A stretch of DNA of 64,000 nucleotides from contig NC_083564.1 in the NCBI RefSeq assembly GCF_019925205.1, positions 10,173,491 to 10,237,490 of the forward strand. The letters run 5' to 3'. The DNA is from Metopolophium dirhodum. Its lineage: Eukaryota > Arthropoda > Insecta > Hemiptera > Aphididae. Below are positions 26,619 to 38,894 of the stretch, piece by piece; position 1 is the first letter of the stretch; every line of letters starts with the position of its first letter. Both the position numbers and the translations under genes were made by a program. Below the pieces are notes generated by a model. The model searched no databases, was not told the origin of the DNA, and saw only the letters and a program-made list of their open reading frames with translations.

Positions 26619-29600
26619 ATGGCGACAATTTCAGAATTCAAACAATTATTTGACAAATTTTTACGGGAAAATAAATGCCCTACTGGAGAAATAGTGAAAA
26701 AAAAATATTATTTTCCTGTTGATCAATTAAAGGTAAGAACAGTAAAATATACAAACTAATAATTAATTATACTATTTATAAATATTTTTTGTAGACAATT
26801 TACACATCTATGCTTACAACTACCAATATACAATGGTCACAATTTCAACAAATGTTAACAAATTATGTTGAAAATTTGGATTTTTGTTATTACTCGTGGG
26901 AATGTTTTTCATTAATTGTTCAACATTTGAACACAGACAAAACAAATGTATACATGTTTACAAATCTTTTAGGATTTATTAAAATTCCTACTGAAAAAAA
27001 TGAAGACGACAAATTACTTTTTAAAAATAACAGTAAGTATACATAATAATATTTATAATTGACAAATAAATTAATAACTTTTGAATTTGTTTGATAGAAC
27101 GACCTCAATTTAAATATAATTCTGAACAATTAAAATCATGGGTTACGATAGTTTGGGATGATATGAAACCCTTCATGTTGTCAAATATTAAAATTAGAAG
27201 AGAGATGTTAACACTGTTGATTGAAAAAATGCAAATGCACTTGAATAATCCGCTTGTAACTGCAGACTTCTTAATGGATTCATTGGATACTCGTATGTTT
27301 TCATTTCTATACTATTTTATTAAAAAATAATTATAATTTATATAGTAGTCATTAACATGTCTATTACTTGTTTATTAAATATATAGCTGGTCCCATTGCA
27401 ATATTAGGACTTCAAGGCATTTTTATTTTGGTCAAGGATTATAATTTGTAAGTAAATATTTAATTACCTATACTGAAAATATTTGTTGTTTTAAAATTAA
27501 AATATTTTCAAATTCTTAACAAGCAATTTAAAATGCATTTTTCAAACTATACATTTTTATAAAAATGTAATTTATTTATTATCTATTAAACATTTACAGT
27601 CAAATGTTTAATAGATGTGTCAGCTATTTTTATTTTTAAATTGATTTTTTCCAAACTTCTAATATAGTTAATGTTGCCGATCTAATACTAATGCATGGTT
27701 TATATAATCTCTTTATAAAGAAAAAATACTAAAATAAAAATAATTTCAACTTTGAAATAATATAACAGGAAAATTCTACTTGTTTGAATCTAATTTTTTT
27801 GTTATTGTTTCTAAATAGAGAATGTCCAAATATTTATGGGAAACTTTACAACTTTTTTACTACAGATATGTTTAATTATCGGTATAAAATCAGATTGTTT
27901 TATTTGGCTGATATATTTCTTCGTTCAACGTAAGTAATTTTAAACATTTTGATCAAACTATTTATAAATACAATGTTGAATAGTGTCATAATGAAAGTAT
28001 GTAAAATATTGCAATTTAAAAATTAAAATATTGTAGAAAAACAAACATAATTACTGATAATGATATTATCTTTAAATTTGATAATATGTCAATTTTGCTC
28101 ACACTCATATTAAAACTAAGCTAACAACCTGAAATCGGTTCAACTCAAATTTGATATGTTTGTAAGATGAAGAAAACATGCAGGCGTGAAATCCTCTTAA
28201 GAATTATCCACAGTAGTTTTAGATTCTGAGCGGAGCGATGAATGTATTGATTTTACAATGATGTGTTTTTTTTGAGTCTATCAACACCTTTAGGGGCAAT
28301 AAAAATGCTTGGATTTTTACTGCAAGTAGGAACCGAAATCTAGTTATTACTTTTGGGTCATAAATAAAATATTCCCAGTAGTTTTTATAAGTGATAGAGA
28401 GAAAAAATTAAGAAAAATTTAGATTACGTTTATTTTCACTCAAAACCAGTTTTTGACAATTTTTTTTTTTTTGAAAACAAATAATTGTAGATATTTCTAA
28501 TTTTTATAAATCTTTTTATTACCATTTTCCATAAAACATTGTTCATGTTCTTTCAATTTTCAAAAAATGTTGACTGTGTTATTTATAAGCATGAGAACTG
28601 TTTGATTTTTATGAAATTTTTGTCTATAAATAATTTTTCCCTCGAATTTATAAAAAAAACTTAATAATGAATTATAATATTCATATAAGTTTTTCTATCT
28701 CTATCAAAAATAATTTACCTGAAGGTCACGTTCATTTTTATGAGCGTTTGAAGTTCAAATTTTTATTTTTTACGACATTGGATCACCTGTAAATTCACAA
28801 TTTTCTTATTTAGTTGTAATTCAAAAACTAGTACTAACCGTTAAATACTTAAAATTTTCAACAATGTTAATTAATCTTAATTTTCTATACATGACACCAA
28901 TTTCAAAATATCTAGATTCGTTTTGAGCTATTTATAGACATTTTAAATGTTCACTATTTTTTTAGTTTTTTCTCTATAAATATGAATAAAATAAATTTTA
29001 CTGAGTCTAAACTCAAGAATCTTACAATTTTAATAAAAGATTCCTCATTAGTTGTTATACTAGCAGTTAAATTTTAAAAATACATAGGCACGTTGAAGTT
29101 AAAATTTTGACAAAACTTATAAATTATTCAATTTTTATAGCCACAATTTTAAATAAAATTTCTCGTAAGTAGTTAAAATTGTAACCAAAAAATCTAAAAA
29201 ATATATTAAAAGAGTTTTTTTTTATAGATATTTCAAGTTAAAATGTTGACAAAATTATAAATATTTAAACGAAGAATAACTATGTTAGTTGTTAATACAT
29301 TATTCGTGGGGAGTATATATTAATATATGTTTATTTTTATTTTGTCATTTATATTTATATTTTTTTGTTTCCGATTGAGTTTATCTTATCGTTTCTAAGA
29401 ATCTTCAAGAAATTTTCTTACCCTGCCTTACTTTCTTCCCCACGTCTACCACTGATAAGCCAAAGTGGCTGAAGGCATTATTATTACTATATACCAAGGT
29501 TGGTTTACTAAAGAGCCAATTTTTAGAATTTTTTAATCTAATGGGTCAGAGTATATAGATATATCGTAATAAAGAGGATATTTTTGAACAGTAATTTTTT

Positions 29601-32600
29601 CCATAAGTACACGTCAATCTCTTTTGTATACAGTGAGTTTCACTCAAATGGTAACACAAAATATTTCCGTTCAGTGACCTTGGATTGAATTGGGGATTTT
29701 TCGAGGAGCTAGGGAATACTAAGATACACATTTTGTGATCATTTTCGAATTTTTAATTCTTTTATTGTGCGCATGCGCAATAAAACTTACATTTTTTTTA
29801 AATGGAAACACCTATTTTCAACACCAGATTTCGATAGAACTATTTTTTTTAAGCAATTTTGATATACAAACTTTTTTCCTATCTCAAAAATTGACTGAAT
29901 TACAGCCATTCCAAGTTAAAACAAAAAAAAATTGTTGTTAAATTTTCAATATTCTGTATTTTGTCATTTTATTATTATTTTTGGTTGGAAGCAAGATAAA
30001 CGGAAGGGCATGCGTTTATAGGTTATTTGAATAAAGTTAAACATTTTATTTTTATAATTAAGTTTAAATTTAATTTAAATTATTTTTAAACATATTATTA
30101 CAAATATAATAATACACAAGATTTCGATAGAACTATTTTTTTTAAGATATAGCTGCCAGTAGGACAAATTTATTTATATATTTATTAATAATTTATAATT
30201 TTCCATTGCATATTCGAAAACATTGTTTGTCGGTTTTATAGTTGCCTCATAACATTTGCCAAGGTGGGCTATTGGCCTCCTGAACCACCCCTTACATATC
30301 ACCCCCTGCATCTGCATGTCGTATATCGCTCGCCGAATTTGATCGATGGTCGACATCTGTCGGTCCAATTTATTATTTTAAACATATTTTACCATTCCTA
30401 GTGGCTAATTTTTATGAGTGTGATATTGATTGTGCAATTTTTTTTAAATAAGGTCAGAGAATATTAATTGGTATGACGTTTAAAAATGTATAACCCCTCC
30501 CCCCTCCCTATTAAAAATCTCTAATTGCGCATATGGTGTGAACTTTCAACTTTTACGTGTATTATAACTTGTACATGACAATTTCAAAATATTTAGATTA
30601 ATTTTTAGCTATTACCTATTTATACCGTGAACCCAGTCATACTGTTCAATGATAATATAGTATTGACTCAAAAATTAATAACAGTATAATAATTGCAATG
30701 TTTTTGGCAAAAATTAAATCAACCTTCAGTAGTCATACTAATAATAATATAGGTCACTTTAATAACAATATCAAAAAAGTGGGTAAGTGGATGTCGCTCT
30801 GATGTACAGTAGGTTACAAGTTCACTAGTTTCAATAGTGTGTTGTTAGTTTTGATACTAGAGTGAATTGACCTACTATCAAACTTTTAGGTAAGAACATT
30901 ATCTGTGTTTAAGCGTTGGTGATTTTTTAATATTTTAACTTTCAAGAAAGATATGAGTATGTAAAATATTACAAATTAAAAGTGCTCATATCTTGCTTAA
31001 AAATTATAATATTGAAAAATTGCCATAATTTATGCACAGATAATTTTCTTACTTACAAGTTTGATAATAGGTCAATTCATTCTAATATCAAAACTAACAG
31101 CACACTATTGAAAATAGTGAATGAACATTTGCTATGTCATACATGTGTATGACAGAGACAACAAATGCATGGGTAACGTCCTCTTAATAACTTATTATTT
31201 ATTAAACATTTTGTATGTTAATCAATTTTATCTAGTTCCAGTTTTATTTTTGTGTATTTATTATAGCCATTTACCTGAGTTGCTTGTCGCTGCATTTGTT
31301 AAACGCATGGCTAGACTTTCGTTGATTGCACCACCTACTGACATACAAATTATGGCAGCATTTATAGGAAATTTACTTATTAGACATCCGCCATTAAAAG
31401 TATTGATCCAAAGTGATTCCGTTGGTAATTTTGCACTTATAAAAATATAATATATTTTTTTAAATTTAAAAATATTATTAAAATTGCATGTTTGACTTTT
31501 AGTTGGTTCAGATCCTTATATTTTTGAAGAAAAAGATCCACTAAAATCAAATGCATTAAACAGCTCATTATGGGAACTTGTCTCTTTAAAACAACACATT
31601 CTACCAAAAGTGGGAAAATCTGTAAACTTTTTATTTAAAAAGTTGCCGCAAGTTGAATGGGACATGAGTGAATTATTGGATGACTCTTATGAAAGTGTAA
31701 GTAAAAACCTAGTGACTATTATTTATGTGAACTTTTTTTCCAGATATAATATAAAATCATTTTCTCAACATCCACTTACGTCTGGTATACTGGCGGAACC
31801 CTTGAGTTTGTCCCAAGGAACCTTATTGTTCCGTGGAACATACTTTAGGAATCACTGAAGTAGTGGACAACATTTTGTGGAGCGCCTCTGTATCACTACT
31901 CTACTCCGCTAATCTATACTTATATATTATTATGTATGCTTATAAAGTTATAACTATTTGGTCTTTATAAGTCAAAATACTCTTGCAATAAATGATGACA
32001 GCAGAGGAGTAGTATTATTTGAATAGAGCCTCTTCTGCTGTCGGTTGAACAGGAAAAAAATAAATCGTAATACTCCAGATATTCTGCTTCGAAATATGAA
32101 ATAAAAGATGTATGGTGTATTTCAAAAAAGGAAAAAAAATTAAAAATAATAACCATTAAAGATAGTAAAAAAATATTTTCAAAACATTTGAAGTATGAAA
32201 TAGTGAGTGTAGACACTTAAACGGATCATCAGGTGTATTATTGTTGAGACTATATTATTTAGAAAAATTGATATTTCGTGCCCTCAAAAATATAATTTTT
32301 TAGAAGGAAGAATAACCTAACTTTTGATATGCATACAATTCAGTATTCAAATTTAGCAACTACATAATTACGTATTCATGACTTCATATCTTTATCACCA
32401 CAATTTTTTTTTATTATTAACTTATACATTGATCAGTCTAATATACTAATATGTATTTTAACAAACATATATTTATTAACTTACTTGGTTTTGTAATAGA
32501 TGATTGATGAAGAATACAAGACAGACTTTCAAAAAGTGAGCTTAACATATGAAAAACCGGTTTCATTTTCTGTACCACTATCCAATCATATGGACGATTT

Positions 32601-32619
32601 ATGGACTTTAGATGATTAA
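26619..32619 (+). CDS. NOC4L: Nucleolar complex protein 4 homolog (NOC4-like)
   Basis: Acts in the nucleolus with NOP14 in maturation and export of the 40S subunit precursor (yeast Noc4). Eight exons: 26619-26732, 26795-27032, 27098-27292, 27387-27447, 27819-27929, 31267-31424, 31503-31696, 32500-32619. Phases agree throughout, giving 396 aa. The CBF/NOC4 domain is clear: GLQGIFILVKDYNL, the HLPELLVAAFVKRMARLSL block, the GNLLIRHPP motif and SNALNSSLWELVSL all match the family. Vertebrate relatives are about 516 aa. The start used here aligns roughly 120 residues into them, and the frame stays open upstream to a CTGTTGCAG acceptor at 26585, so this ATG may be internal and an N-terminal exon may be missing. 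I could not find it. Intron 5 (3.3 kb) is filled with repeats. Confidence 0.93.
28100..29500. repeat. Degenerate dispersed repeat in NOC4L intron 5
   Basis: From the motif GATTCTGAGCGGAGCGATGAA at 28222 rightward, the sequence resembles other blocks at 42092, 44890-45400, 46880, 59600-59900 and, inverted, 61650-62010. They share phrases such as GAGCGTTTGAAGTTCAAATT. No intact ends or coding capacity. It is an old, diverged family. Confidence 0.55.
29826..30146. mobile_element. Insertion bracketed by a 28-bp identical direct repeat
   Basis: The same 28 bases (beginning AGATTTCGATAGAAC, ending TTTAAG) occur at 29826-29853 and 30119-30146 with 265 bp between. Exact identity including an 8-T run suggests a long target-site duplication or a recent local duplication. 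The enclosed DNA is AT-rich with no coding frame and no obvious terminal inverted repeats. Confidence 0.6.
30777..31112. repeat. Long imperfect inverted repeat (foldback) in NOC4L intron 5
   Basis: The arm near 30838-30890 (TTAGTTTTGATACTAGAGTG...) returns in inverse orientation near 31050-31102 (...ATATCAAAACTAACAG), giving arms of over 50 bp with few mismatches. The left edge also contains the AAGTGGATGTCGCTCTG...GTACAGTAGGTTACAAG phrase shared with the CAGTGGCG-family elements. It is probably a remnant of a related DNA transposon. Confidence 0.7.
31790..31858. mobile_element. Probable hAT-type element end in NOC4L intron 7
   Basis: The sequence CCAAGGAACCTTA, then GTTCCGTGGAACAT, ending GGAATCACTG, resembles the widespread hAT terminal pattern (inverse of CAGTGGTTC...). 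No partner end was identified. Confidence 0.35.
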
Positions 32620-33326
32620 ATTAAACTGTTATTATGTTATTTTTTTTTTTTTTTGATGTATATCATTCAATATATGTTGACTTTATATTTCACAAAACTG
32701 TACAAATTGAGCCTCTATTATTATTATGGTGTTATTCCATCTAGTGATACAATAAGGATTCTGAAAACAGATTTTCACAAAGCCTGATTCAGAACTTTAT
32801 CCGCCAAATAGATAAATTTTGTCAGACACCATTTTTTTTTAAGGATTTGGAGCAAACATTTGATTATGTTTATATCAAAACATTAGACTTAACAACTTAT
32901 TTGTTTTCAAAATCCTGATAAAAAATACTTACATAGGGATTAGGGATAGGAGTATGCTGTGCTAGTGCATACATCATAATGTGAAATAAAATTTAATTTG
33001 ATTCAAGTAAAACTGTTCATGCTTATACGATGCTAATTGCTCAACTGTGATATTATTATCTTAATTATTCACAATAAGAACAATTAATATTACATTTGAC
33101 TTTTGTCATATCTAGATGTTAATTTTGTCAAATTTCAAAATAAAAATACCTTGCATATTAATGTTAAATTGCTATACATAAATACATAATCATACAGGCA
33201 AGCTAGGGGGCAATCGACTTAATTGAGAGAATGCCACCGGGAAAATAATTTAGTACCTATTAACTAGTATATTGGTATTAACTACAACAGGTAGATAAAA
33301 ATATGATTGTAAATGCCTTTATCTAG
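32620..33326. other. NOC4L 3' untranslated region and intergenic DNA
   Basis: AT-rich; no gene seen. Begins with a poly-T tract 20 bp after the NOC4L stop. An AATAAA occurs near 32986. Confidence 0.4.
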
Positions 33327-33449
33327 GTGAAGGTGGATGAAATATTAGACTTGCCTCTTAAAAAACTTAGAGTTCACCGCGCGACTGGGTACAGCTACGA
33401 ACATGCAACTACTAATTCTTCTATGAATACTATTAAATCACCATCGTAA
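33327..33449 (+). pseudogene. Isolated exon-like frame, unrecognised
   Basis: After a TTTATCTAG acceptor-like site the frame opens exactly at 33327 (an in-frame TAG precedes it) and runs 40 codons to TAA. The peptide (VKVDEILDLPLKKLRVHR..., then GYSYEHATTNSS) is protein-like with balanced codons. No partner exon or start was found, and both neighbouring genes end or run the other way. It could be a terminal exon of an unknown gene, an alternative NOC4L exon, or a gene relic. Confidence 0.3.
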
Positions 33450-34402
33450 ATGTGATATATACAGTAAATCGGTGCTCACAACCCACTTAACAATACATAT
33501 TGCATTTTATGAATATTAATTATTTAATTACACTGAGATGATGAATAATATAAGCCTTGGCTCCAATTGGTTTGGTTGAAAATATAGTTCATAATTCATC
33601 AGTTCCTGTTTGATTTGGCATTAGTGATTACATTTGCTTCAGAATTAAAATCTAAGTCTACTACCATAATATGTCATATTAATAATATAAATATACTTAT
33701 ATAACAGTATACAGCAAAAAAAACAAATTGACAAAAAAATAAAATAATTTTCATTTATTTTTATGTGAGGTACACTGAAAATAAAAAAATTTGTCTTAAA
33801 CATTAATAAGTTTTTTTTATTTTTACAAAAAAAGCAAACTTTACAGTTTAAAGTACCCTATATTAAAGTATCACTGACTTACAGAAAAATCAGATCAAGA
33901 TATTGTTAGGTTAGACAATTTTTCTTCAAAAATAAAAATAAAATAGGCTTGCATATAATATTTGATATGATTTATGCACATGCTTAATAATTCTGCTAGT
34001 TTTATCTTCTTTCTTTTAGCTTAACCAAACAATATCTTTCCGTGTTCTAAATCTCAATTTAATTGTGGGAATAAGGTAAAAATTATTTTAGTCTAAAATA
34101 AAAAAAAACAATATAGGAATCAAATAAAAGTAAATACAATACATTGTTTGACAGATGTTAATGGTCACAACATTAAGTTGTGAAATTTAATGGTAATGCA
34201 CAAATGATAATAACTTAAATTATGCAAACATAAAATTGTATTTTCTTAAAATTGGTTTAAAATTGTACAACCATAAAATATCAATCAAACAGTTTATGTT
34301 AAAAGACGTTTGTTACATAAATAAATAAATAGGACTTGATACTTCATTATAGGGACTAGAGTTACCTTTTGAACCATAACTCAAATAATATATATTGATG
34401 CG
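33450..34402. other. Intergenic; likely 3' untranslated DNA of the zinc-finger gene
   Basis: AT-rich with no coding sequence; convergent region between the plus-strand exon-like frame and the minus-strand zinc-finger gene. Confidence 0.4.
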
Positions 34403-35489
34403 TTACACTCTAGCAGATTGAGTTAATGCAGCCATAAAGACACTGTAACTACTGCGATCTGATTTTATATGCTGCACTTGGTGCATCGTAAGTGAACATT
34501 TACTCATAAATTGTGCATCACAAATAACACAAACATACTGATATTTTAATGCCTTATTTTTGGGGGGACTATATTTTGGTGGACAATGAGCAGAGCTTGA
34601 TGAATGATCGTCTGAAGAAACCAGTGATAAGTCATCGGCATTCCATTCTGTTTTAACTGTTAGTGTCGTCTGATTGTCATGAGGTGAATTTGGAATAATG
34701 ATTTTTGAACTACTTGGAATGTCTTGAACTTCAATAGTATCGCAACCATTTGGTTTTGTTTTTGACTCCTCTACACTTTCATCGCTACTAATATCGATTT
34801 CAACAGCTTCTTTCTTTAATGTCTTTACAGTTGCTTTTTCTGAATTTATTGAACCAGAGTCTGATGAAGATTTGGAAGCAGTCACAACCACCCTAGTGTT
34901 TTGATAACATCTGAAAATATAATGACAATATTTCAAATATTATTTTATATTTCACCAATTTAGAAATTTAGAAATTATACCTTTTTCTTGTTTTGCGAGT
35001 GTTCAAAGTTTCCAAATCCATAAGTTGTGCAGCACTTAAACGGTTATTCATTTTTTTCTTAGTCTTAGCTTTCTTTAACTTGTATTTTTTATAAACATCG
35101 TTGTAAGTATTTAGTTTGTAATTTGTTTGAGTTGTATGGCATGATAATGTATTAAAATGCAATCGAAAATTTAACCATGTTTTAAAGCTTTTATAACAAC
35201 CGCGACATATCACTTGTGATTCATCATCAAAGTAATAAAAACATACTCGTTCGCATATCTAAAATACAAATTCATTCTTAGACACATACAAGACTTTACA
35301 AAAAATTGTATACTCACATTGGTATCATGTTCTTCTTCCATAGGCCTAAAAAAATATTGTTTATGATTATGTTGAACTAATTAAATTGAGCTTGAACTAA
35401 AAAAAAAAAAAATGGAAATACCTCTGAATTTTAAATGGTTGTAGACCAACATTTTTCAAAAATTTTTGTTTTCGATAGCGTTCTTTCAT
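34403..35489 (-). CDS. C2H2 zinc-finger protein, probably nuclear
   Basis: Four exons on the minus strand: 35422-35504 (coding from the ATG at 35489), 35318-35345, 34981-35258 and 34403-34910, all with GT/AG boundaries and matching phases; 293 aa. One canonical C2H2 finger lies near the C-terminus (C252, C255, H268, H272; YVCVICDAQF). A second, atypical finger lies near residues 50-73 (C50, C53, H66, H73 or C72). Between them is a lysine-rich basic stretch (KKYKLKKAKTKKK), a likely nuclear localisation signal, then a serine- and acid-rich region with VEIDISSDES, which resembles a SUMO-interaction motif. The frame is open upstream of the ATG to the acceptor (IIKPTM...), so an earlier coding exon is possible. 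Family and target are not recognised; a DNA-binding or chromatin role is inferred. Confidence 0.8.
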
Positions 35490-35811
35490 GGTTGGCTTAA
35501 TGATCTAGAAACAAGTTAAAAGGTAATAAATAATACATAATGAAAATAGTTATTAATTAATATCATTGATACATTGTTAAAAATGAATCAAATAGGTGTG
35601 ACTTTAAACCAAGTCACAAATATTTTTAACTGTAATTAATTGGATTGCAAGGAAATCCTGTACTCTTTTAAGTCGTAATAATATGCTTCTAGTAACGGAC
35701 ATCACATATTATAATTGTGAAAAAAAAACATTTCAATAGTATTAGTACTTTTATAAAGAATATTAGGATATTATAGTAGAGCCTATATGCCTATACTACT
35801 ATACTAATTAT

Positions 35812-36276
35812 CAGGGTTCAGAGTACTGGGTCCAACCCATTAAAACCCACTGGGTTGTTATAAAACCCAGTAAAAAAAACCCAGTATAAAAAACCCAGTA
35901 AAAAAAAAACCAACAAACAAAATAATTAAAACTTTAAACTGCATATTTATTTTTATTACTTTTTAGTAATAATAAAAAACAAATATTTGAAGATAAGCAT
36001 AAACATTAAACATTATAATTTTACATTTTACTCCGGCAGTCAGAGTGAAGCTAGAAATGATGATAGGAATATACATACAATAATATATTATTATATAATA
36101 TTTGTATTTGTCAAAACTAAATTAAAATGGTACATTTATGTTTTGTAGGTAAGGTTTGTAGGGAACTTCCCAAATAAAAGTTTCAGGAAACGGCATTCAT
36201 TTGCAAATTTTTAAAACCCATTAAAACCCAACCTGGTTAGGTTTTTGTAAAACAACAGTAGGTTTTTTAAACCCTG
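35812..36276. mobile_element. hAT-like MITE with perfect 8-bp target duplication
   Basis: Ends CAGGGTT...AACCCTG; exact direct repeats CTAATTAT at 35804-35811 and 36277-36284. Internally it is made of AAAACCCA / TGGGTT words (AAACCCAGTA repeated several times). No coding capacity. It lies upstream of the zinc-finger gene's first seen exon. Confidence 0.92.
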
Positions 36277-36284
36277 CTAATTAT

Positions 36285-37430
36285 TATGAATTTATAATAC
36301 ATAGTAATTTTTATATTTAAATTGCAAATTAATTCACATTATTTAATCTCCAAATAATATATTGAACAAAGTTTATACTCAAAAACATCAATTATTGTCA
36401 TCATATTATTCAAATGTATTTATGCACACACATCTTCAGTAAGGCCCGTTATATTCTTGAAAAATAATACTATTCTGCTCTACTTAGTCAGAGTTAATCA
36501 ATTATGTACTTTATATATCTATTATCTGTTCCTAATAGCTTCAAGGCTTTAGCTAAAGTATTACTTTCACACGTTATTCTATTAAATTTTAAAGAAATGT
36601 ATACTTAATTAGATGCAAACAGCATACAATACAAACTATATAAATATACTAAGTAAAAATACAAATGCATCATAATATAGTTTAGTGATTATGTGTCTAC
36701 TTGATAACCTTAATTTACAATTCTATTCAGTAAATCACATAACATTTTTTATTTTTTTATTTAATATTTATATTATGTTACTCAAATCAGAGTTTAAACT
36801 GAAAATCTACATTAAATTGATGAAAATTAAAAAATTAAAATATTTTTTAGAAAAAACTTCATCTTCCTTATCTACAATATGATATGTGCTACATAATTCA
36901 CAATTATGTTTATTATTTTTTTTTATAGAATAATGGATATTTGTATCACCTGTTTTTAGTGATTGACAGACTAGCAAAATATTTTATAGGTCTGCTAATC
37001 AACTAGAAGTGTGGCTTGCAAAAAATTACTATGACTTATATACGAGTAGTCCAGTATACATTTCAATGAAAATATCTCTATTTCAAACTTGAAAGAAAAT
37101 TATTATAAATGAACAATTTTTTTTGTTACCAGTTGATATTAGTGATTTCAAAGCTCAGACAAATGTTTTGTTTTCATACAACCATTCACACTTGTACTTT
37201 GTAGGAAGTTTATAGGTACTTTTGGAATAACACAGTCAATTACTTCATGGGAAAAACTTTAAATTAGCAATTGGCAGACGGTTTAATTTATTCGTTATCA
37301 TTATCGTAACACTCAAATGTGAGAAGGCATAAAATTATGGAAAAAAATGTTTTGTGAAAATAGATTGAATCCAAAAAAAAAATTTAACTAAATCGAAAAC
37401 AAACGAATTTTCCAAGTGAAACGAGAACGC
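36285..37430. other. AT-rich, no gene seen
   Basis: Possibly the first intron or upstream region of the zinc-finger gene. No supported coding sequence. Confidence 0.4.
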
Positions 37431-38330
37431 ACGATTGTCGAACACGCAAAGTAAATCGTAATCAAATCGAAAAAATGTAAACGCAGATCGCGTAAGAAAG
37501 AGGACAAGGAACTTGTGCGACGGCGCGAAAACAACATGGAAGAAGCCGTGGAACTGTGGACGCGGTGGTGTTAACGGTGGAACGAGCAACCATCAAGACG
37601 ACGGCTACCGAAGACGGTCGCCGGAGTCGTGGAACGCACAGATCTCGGGACGATCTTTCGACGATCAAACAGCTCGGGATAACTACAACTGCCTTGCGAG
37701 GTCGCGAAGATGAGTGGGTTTGGCACAATCGAGCACCAGACACCTCCAACTACTGCGACCGAACAGCTTAACATAGCGCCGGGCGCCATCCACCACCGCA
37801 ACTACCCCATCCACCCACCATCGCACAGTGCCGACCTAGCACGGCACGTACGCCAATAATAACAACAAAATAAATAAAAACCCTTCTACGAACCTATTTG
37901 GAGCGTAGTCTGTCGTTGCCGGAACGAATACGGAGCAGCTCTGCGACGGCACCGCCGTGGTAATCGTTTACAGCGTCGTCCAGCGATGGTGGTGGGTACC
38001 GTCGTCGTCTTCCGTTCCGTCCAAGAATCCAGGTGGACGATGGTAGCGTCGGGAATGGGAATGTGCCCATGCACACTCGCAGGCCGTCGAGGAGATAGTG
38101 GCATTGGCGAGCTCATGCTCGGCAGTCGTCAGTGTTACCGGCGACGGGGATATATTGATACGACTCGGCGGGCGCGCGGCGCGGTGTACGGCCGGTGGGC
38201 GGGCGGCATGGTCGGACGGACGGGTGGATGGGTCCGACCGGGCGGGTGTTTGGGTGACGGTGGGCCCGTCCGACGATCGGGAAGTGCGCGTTTCGTGTTT
38301 ATACTTTATTATTGAGAGATATTATATAAA
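37431..38330. promoter_or_regulatory. CpG-rich block, candidate promoter/first-exon region
   Basis: About 0.9 kb of CpG-dense DNA ending in a G-rich plus-strand tract (38150-38290). Many open frames exist on both strands, but none has family resemblance or a consistent splice partner; they are explained by high GC. On the minus strand a GCCG|GTAACA donor-like site lies near 38137, and the zinc-finger gene lies 2 kb away in that direction. On the plus strand a CGC|GTAAGA donor-like site lies near 37491. Promoter use is inferred from composition. Confidence 0.4.
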
Positions 38331-38894
38331 TACCTGTGGTGTTTACACGCATTTTATTGTTTATCGTTTTTATAATTTTTTTGTTCCCATTATTATTGTT
38401 CGAGGTGGTTCTCCGACAGACGATATATATTTTTTTCTAATTTTACGATAATATTATTATTTATTATTACTACTGCCCCGGCGGTCAATGAACCGCGATT
38501 TGTGGCCACGACTAATATTTACGTCCGCCTCTTGATTGCGCTATGCTGTCCACGTTGTCGTCGTCGTCGCTCTCAACACGAAAATGTGTTGGCAACAGCG
38601 TTGGCGATTGATGAAATTGTGTACTTTGACACGGAACTAAAATGCACAATTGGCGTTTTATTTCCTCCAATACCTGTAGCTTAATAATTAATAATAATAT
38701 TACCCATGTCGTCCTGCAAGCGTTGACGCATCGATACGCCTTGCTACATCGCCCTCGCGACCTCATGAAGTTGCGTCTCACGCGTCACACATATTGGCGA
38801 TACGTCCTTGCCATAAATAAATATATTATTCAATATTTTAGCCCATCCGATGTGTACGATGAACCTATTATTGTAGTGTAGATCAATAGTTCAA
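38331..38894. other. Moderately GC-rich to AT-rich, no supported gene
   Basis: Open frames on both strands at 38500-38880 lack splice context and family similarity. Contains a short GTC/GTT run near 38554-38570. Confidence 0.35.

Noticed and set aside
31610..31858. Reading frame extending past NOC4L exon 7
   Set aside because: It is exon 7 read through its GTAAGT donor into the intron and a transposon end.
37335..38451. Numerous overlapping open frames on both strands
   Set aside because: High GC suppresses stops; arginine-, proline- and serine-rich translations in several frames at once and no family resemblance.
38512..38781. 89-codon minus-strand frame
   Set aside because: No splice sites or homology signs; explained by moderate GC.
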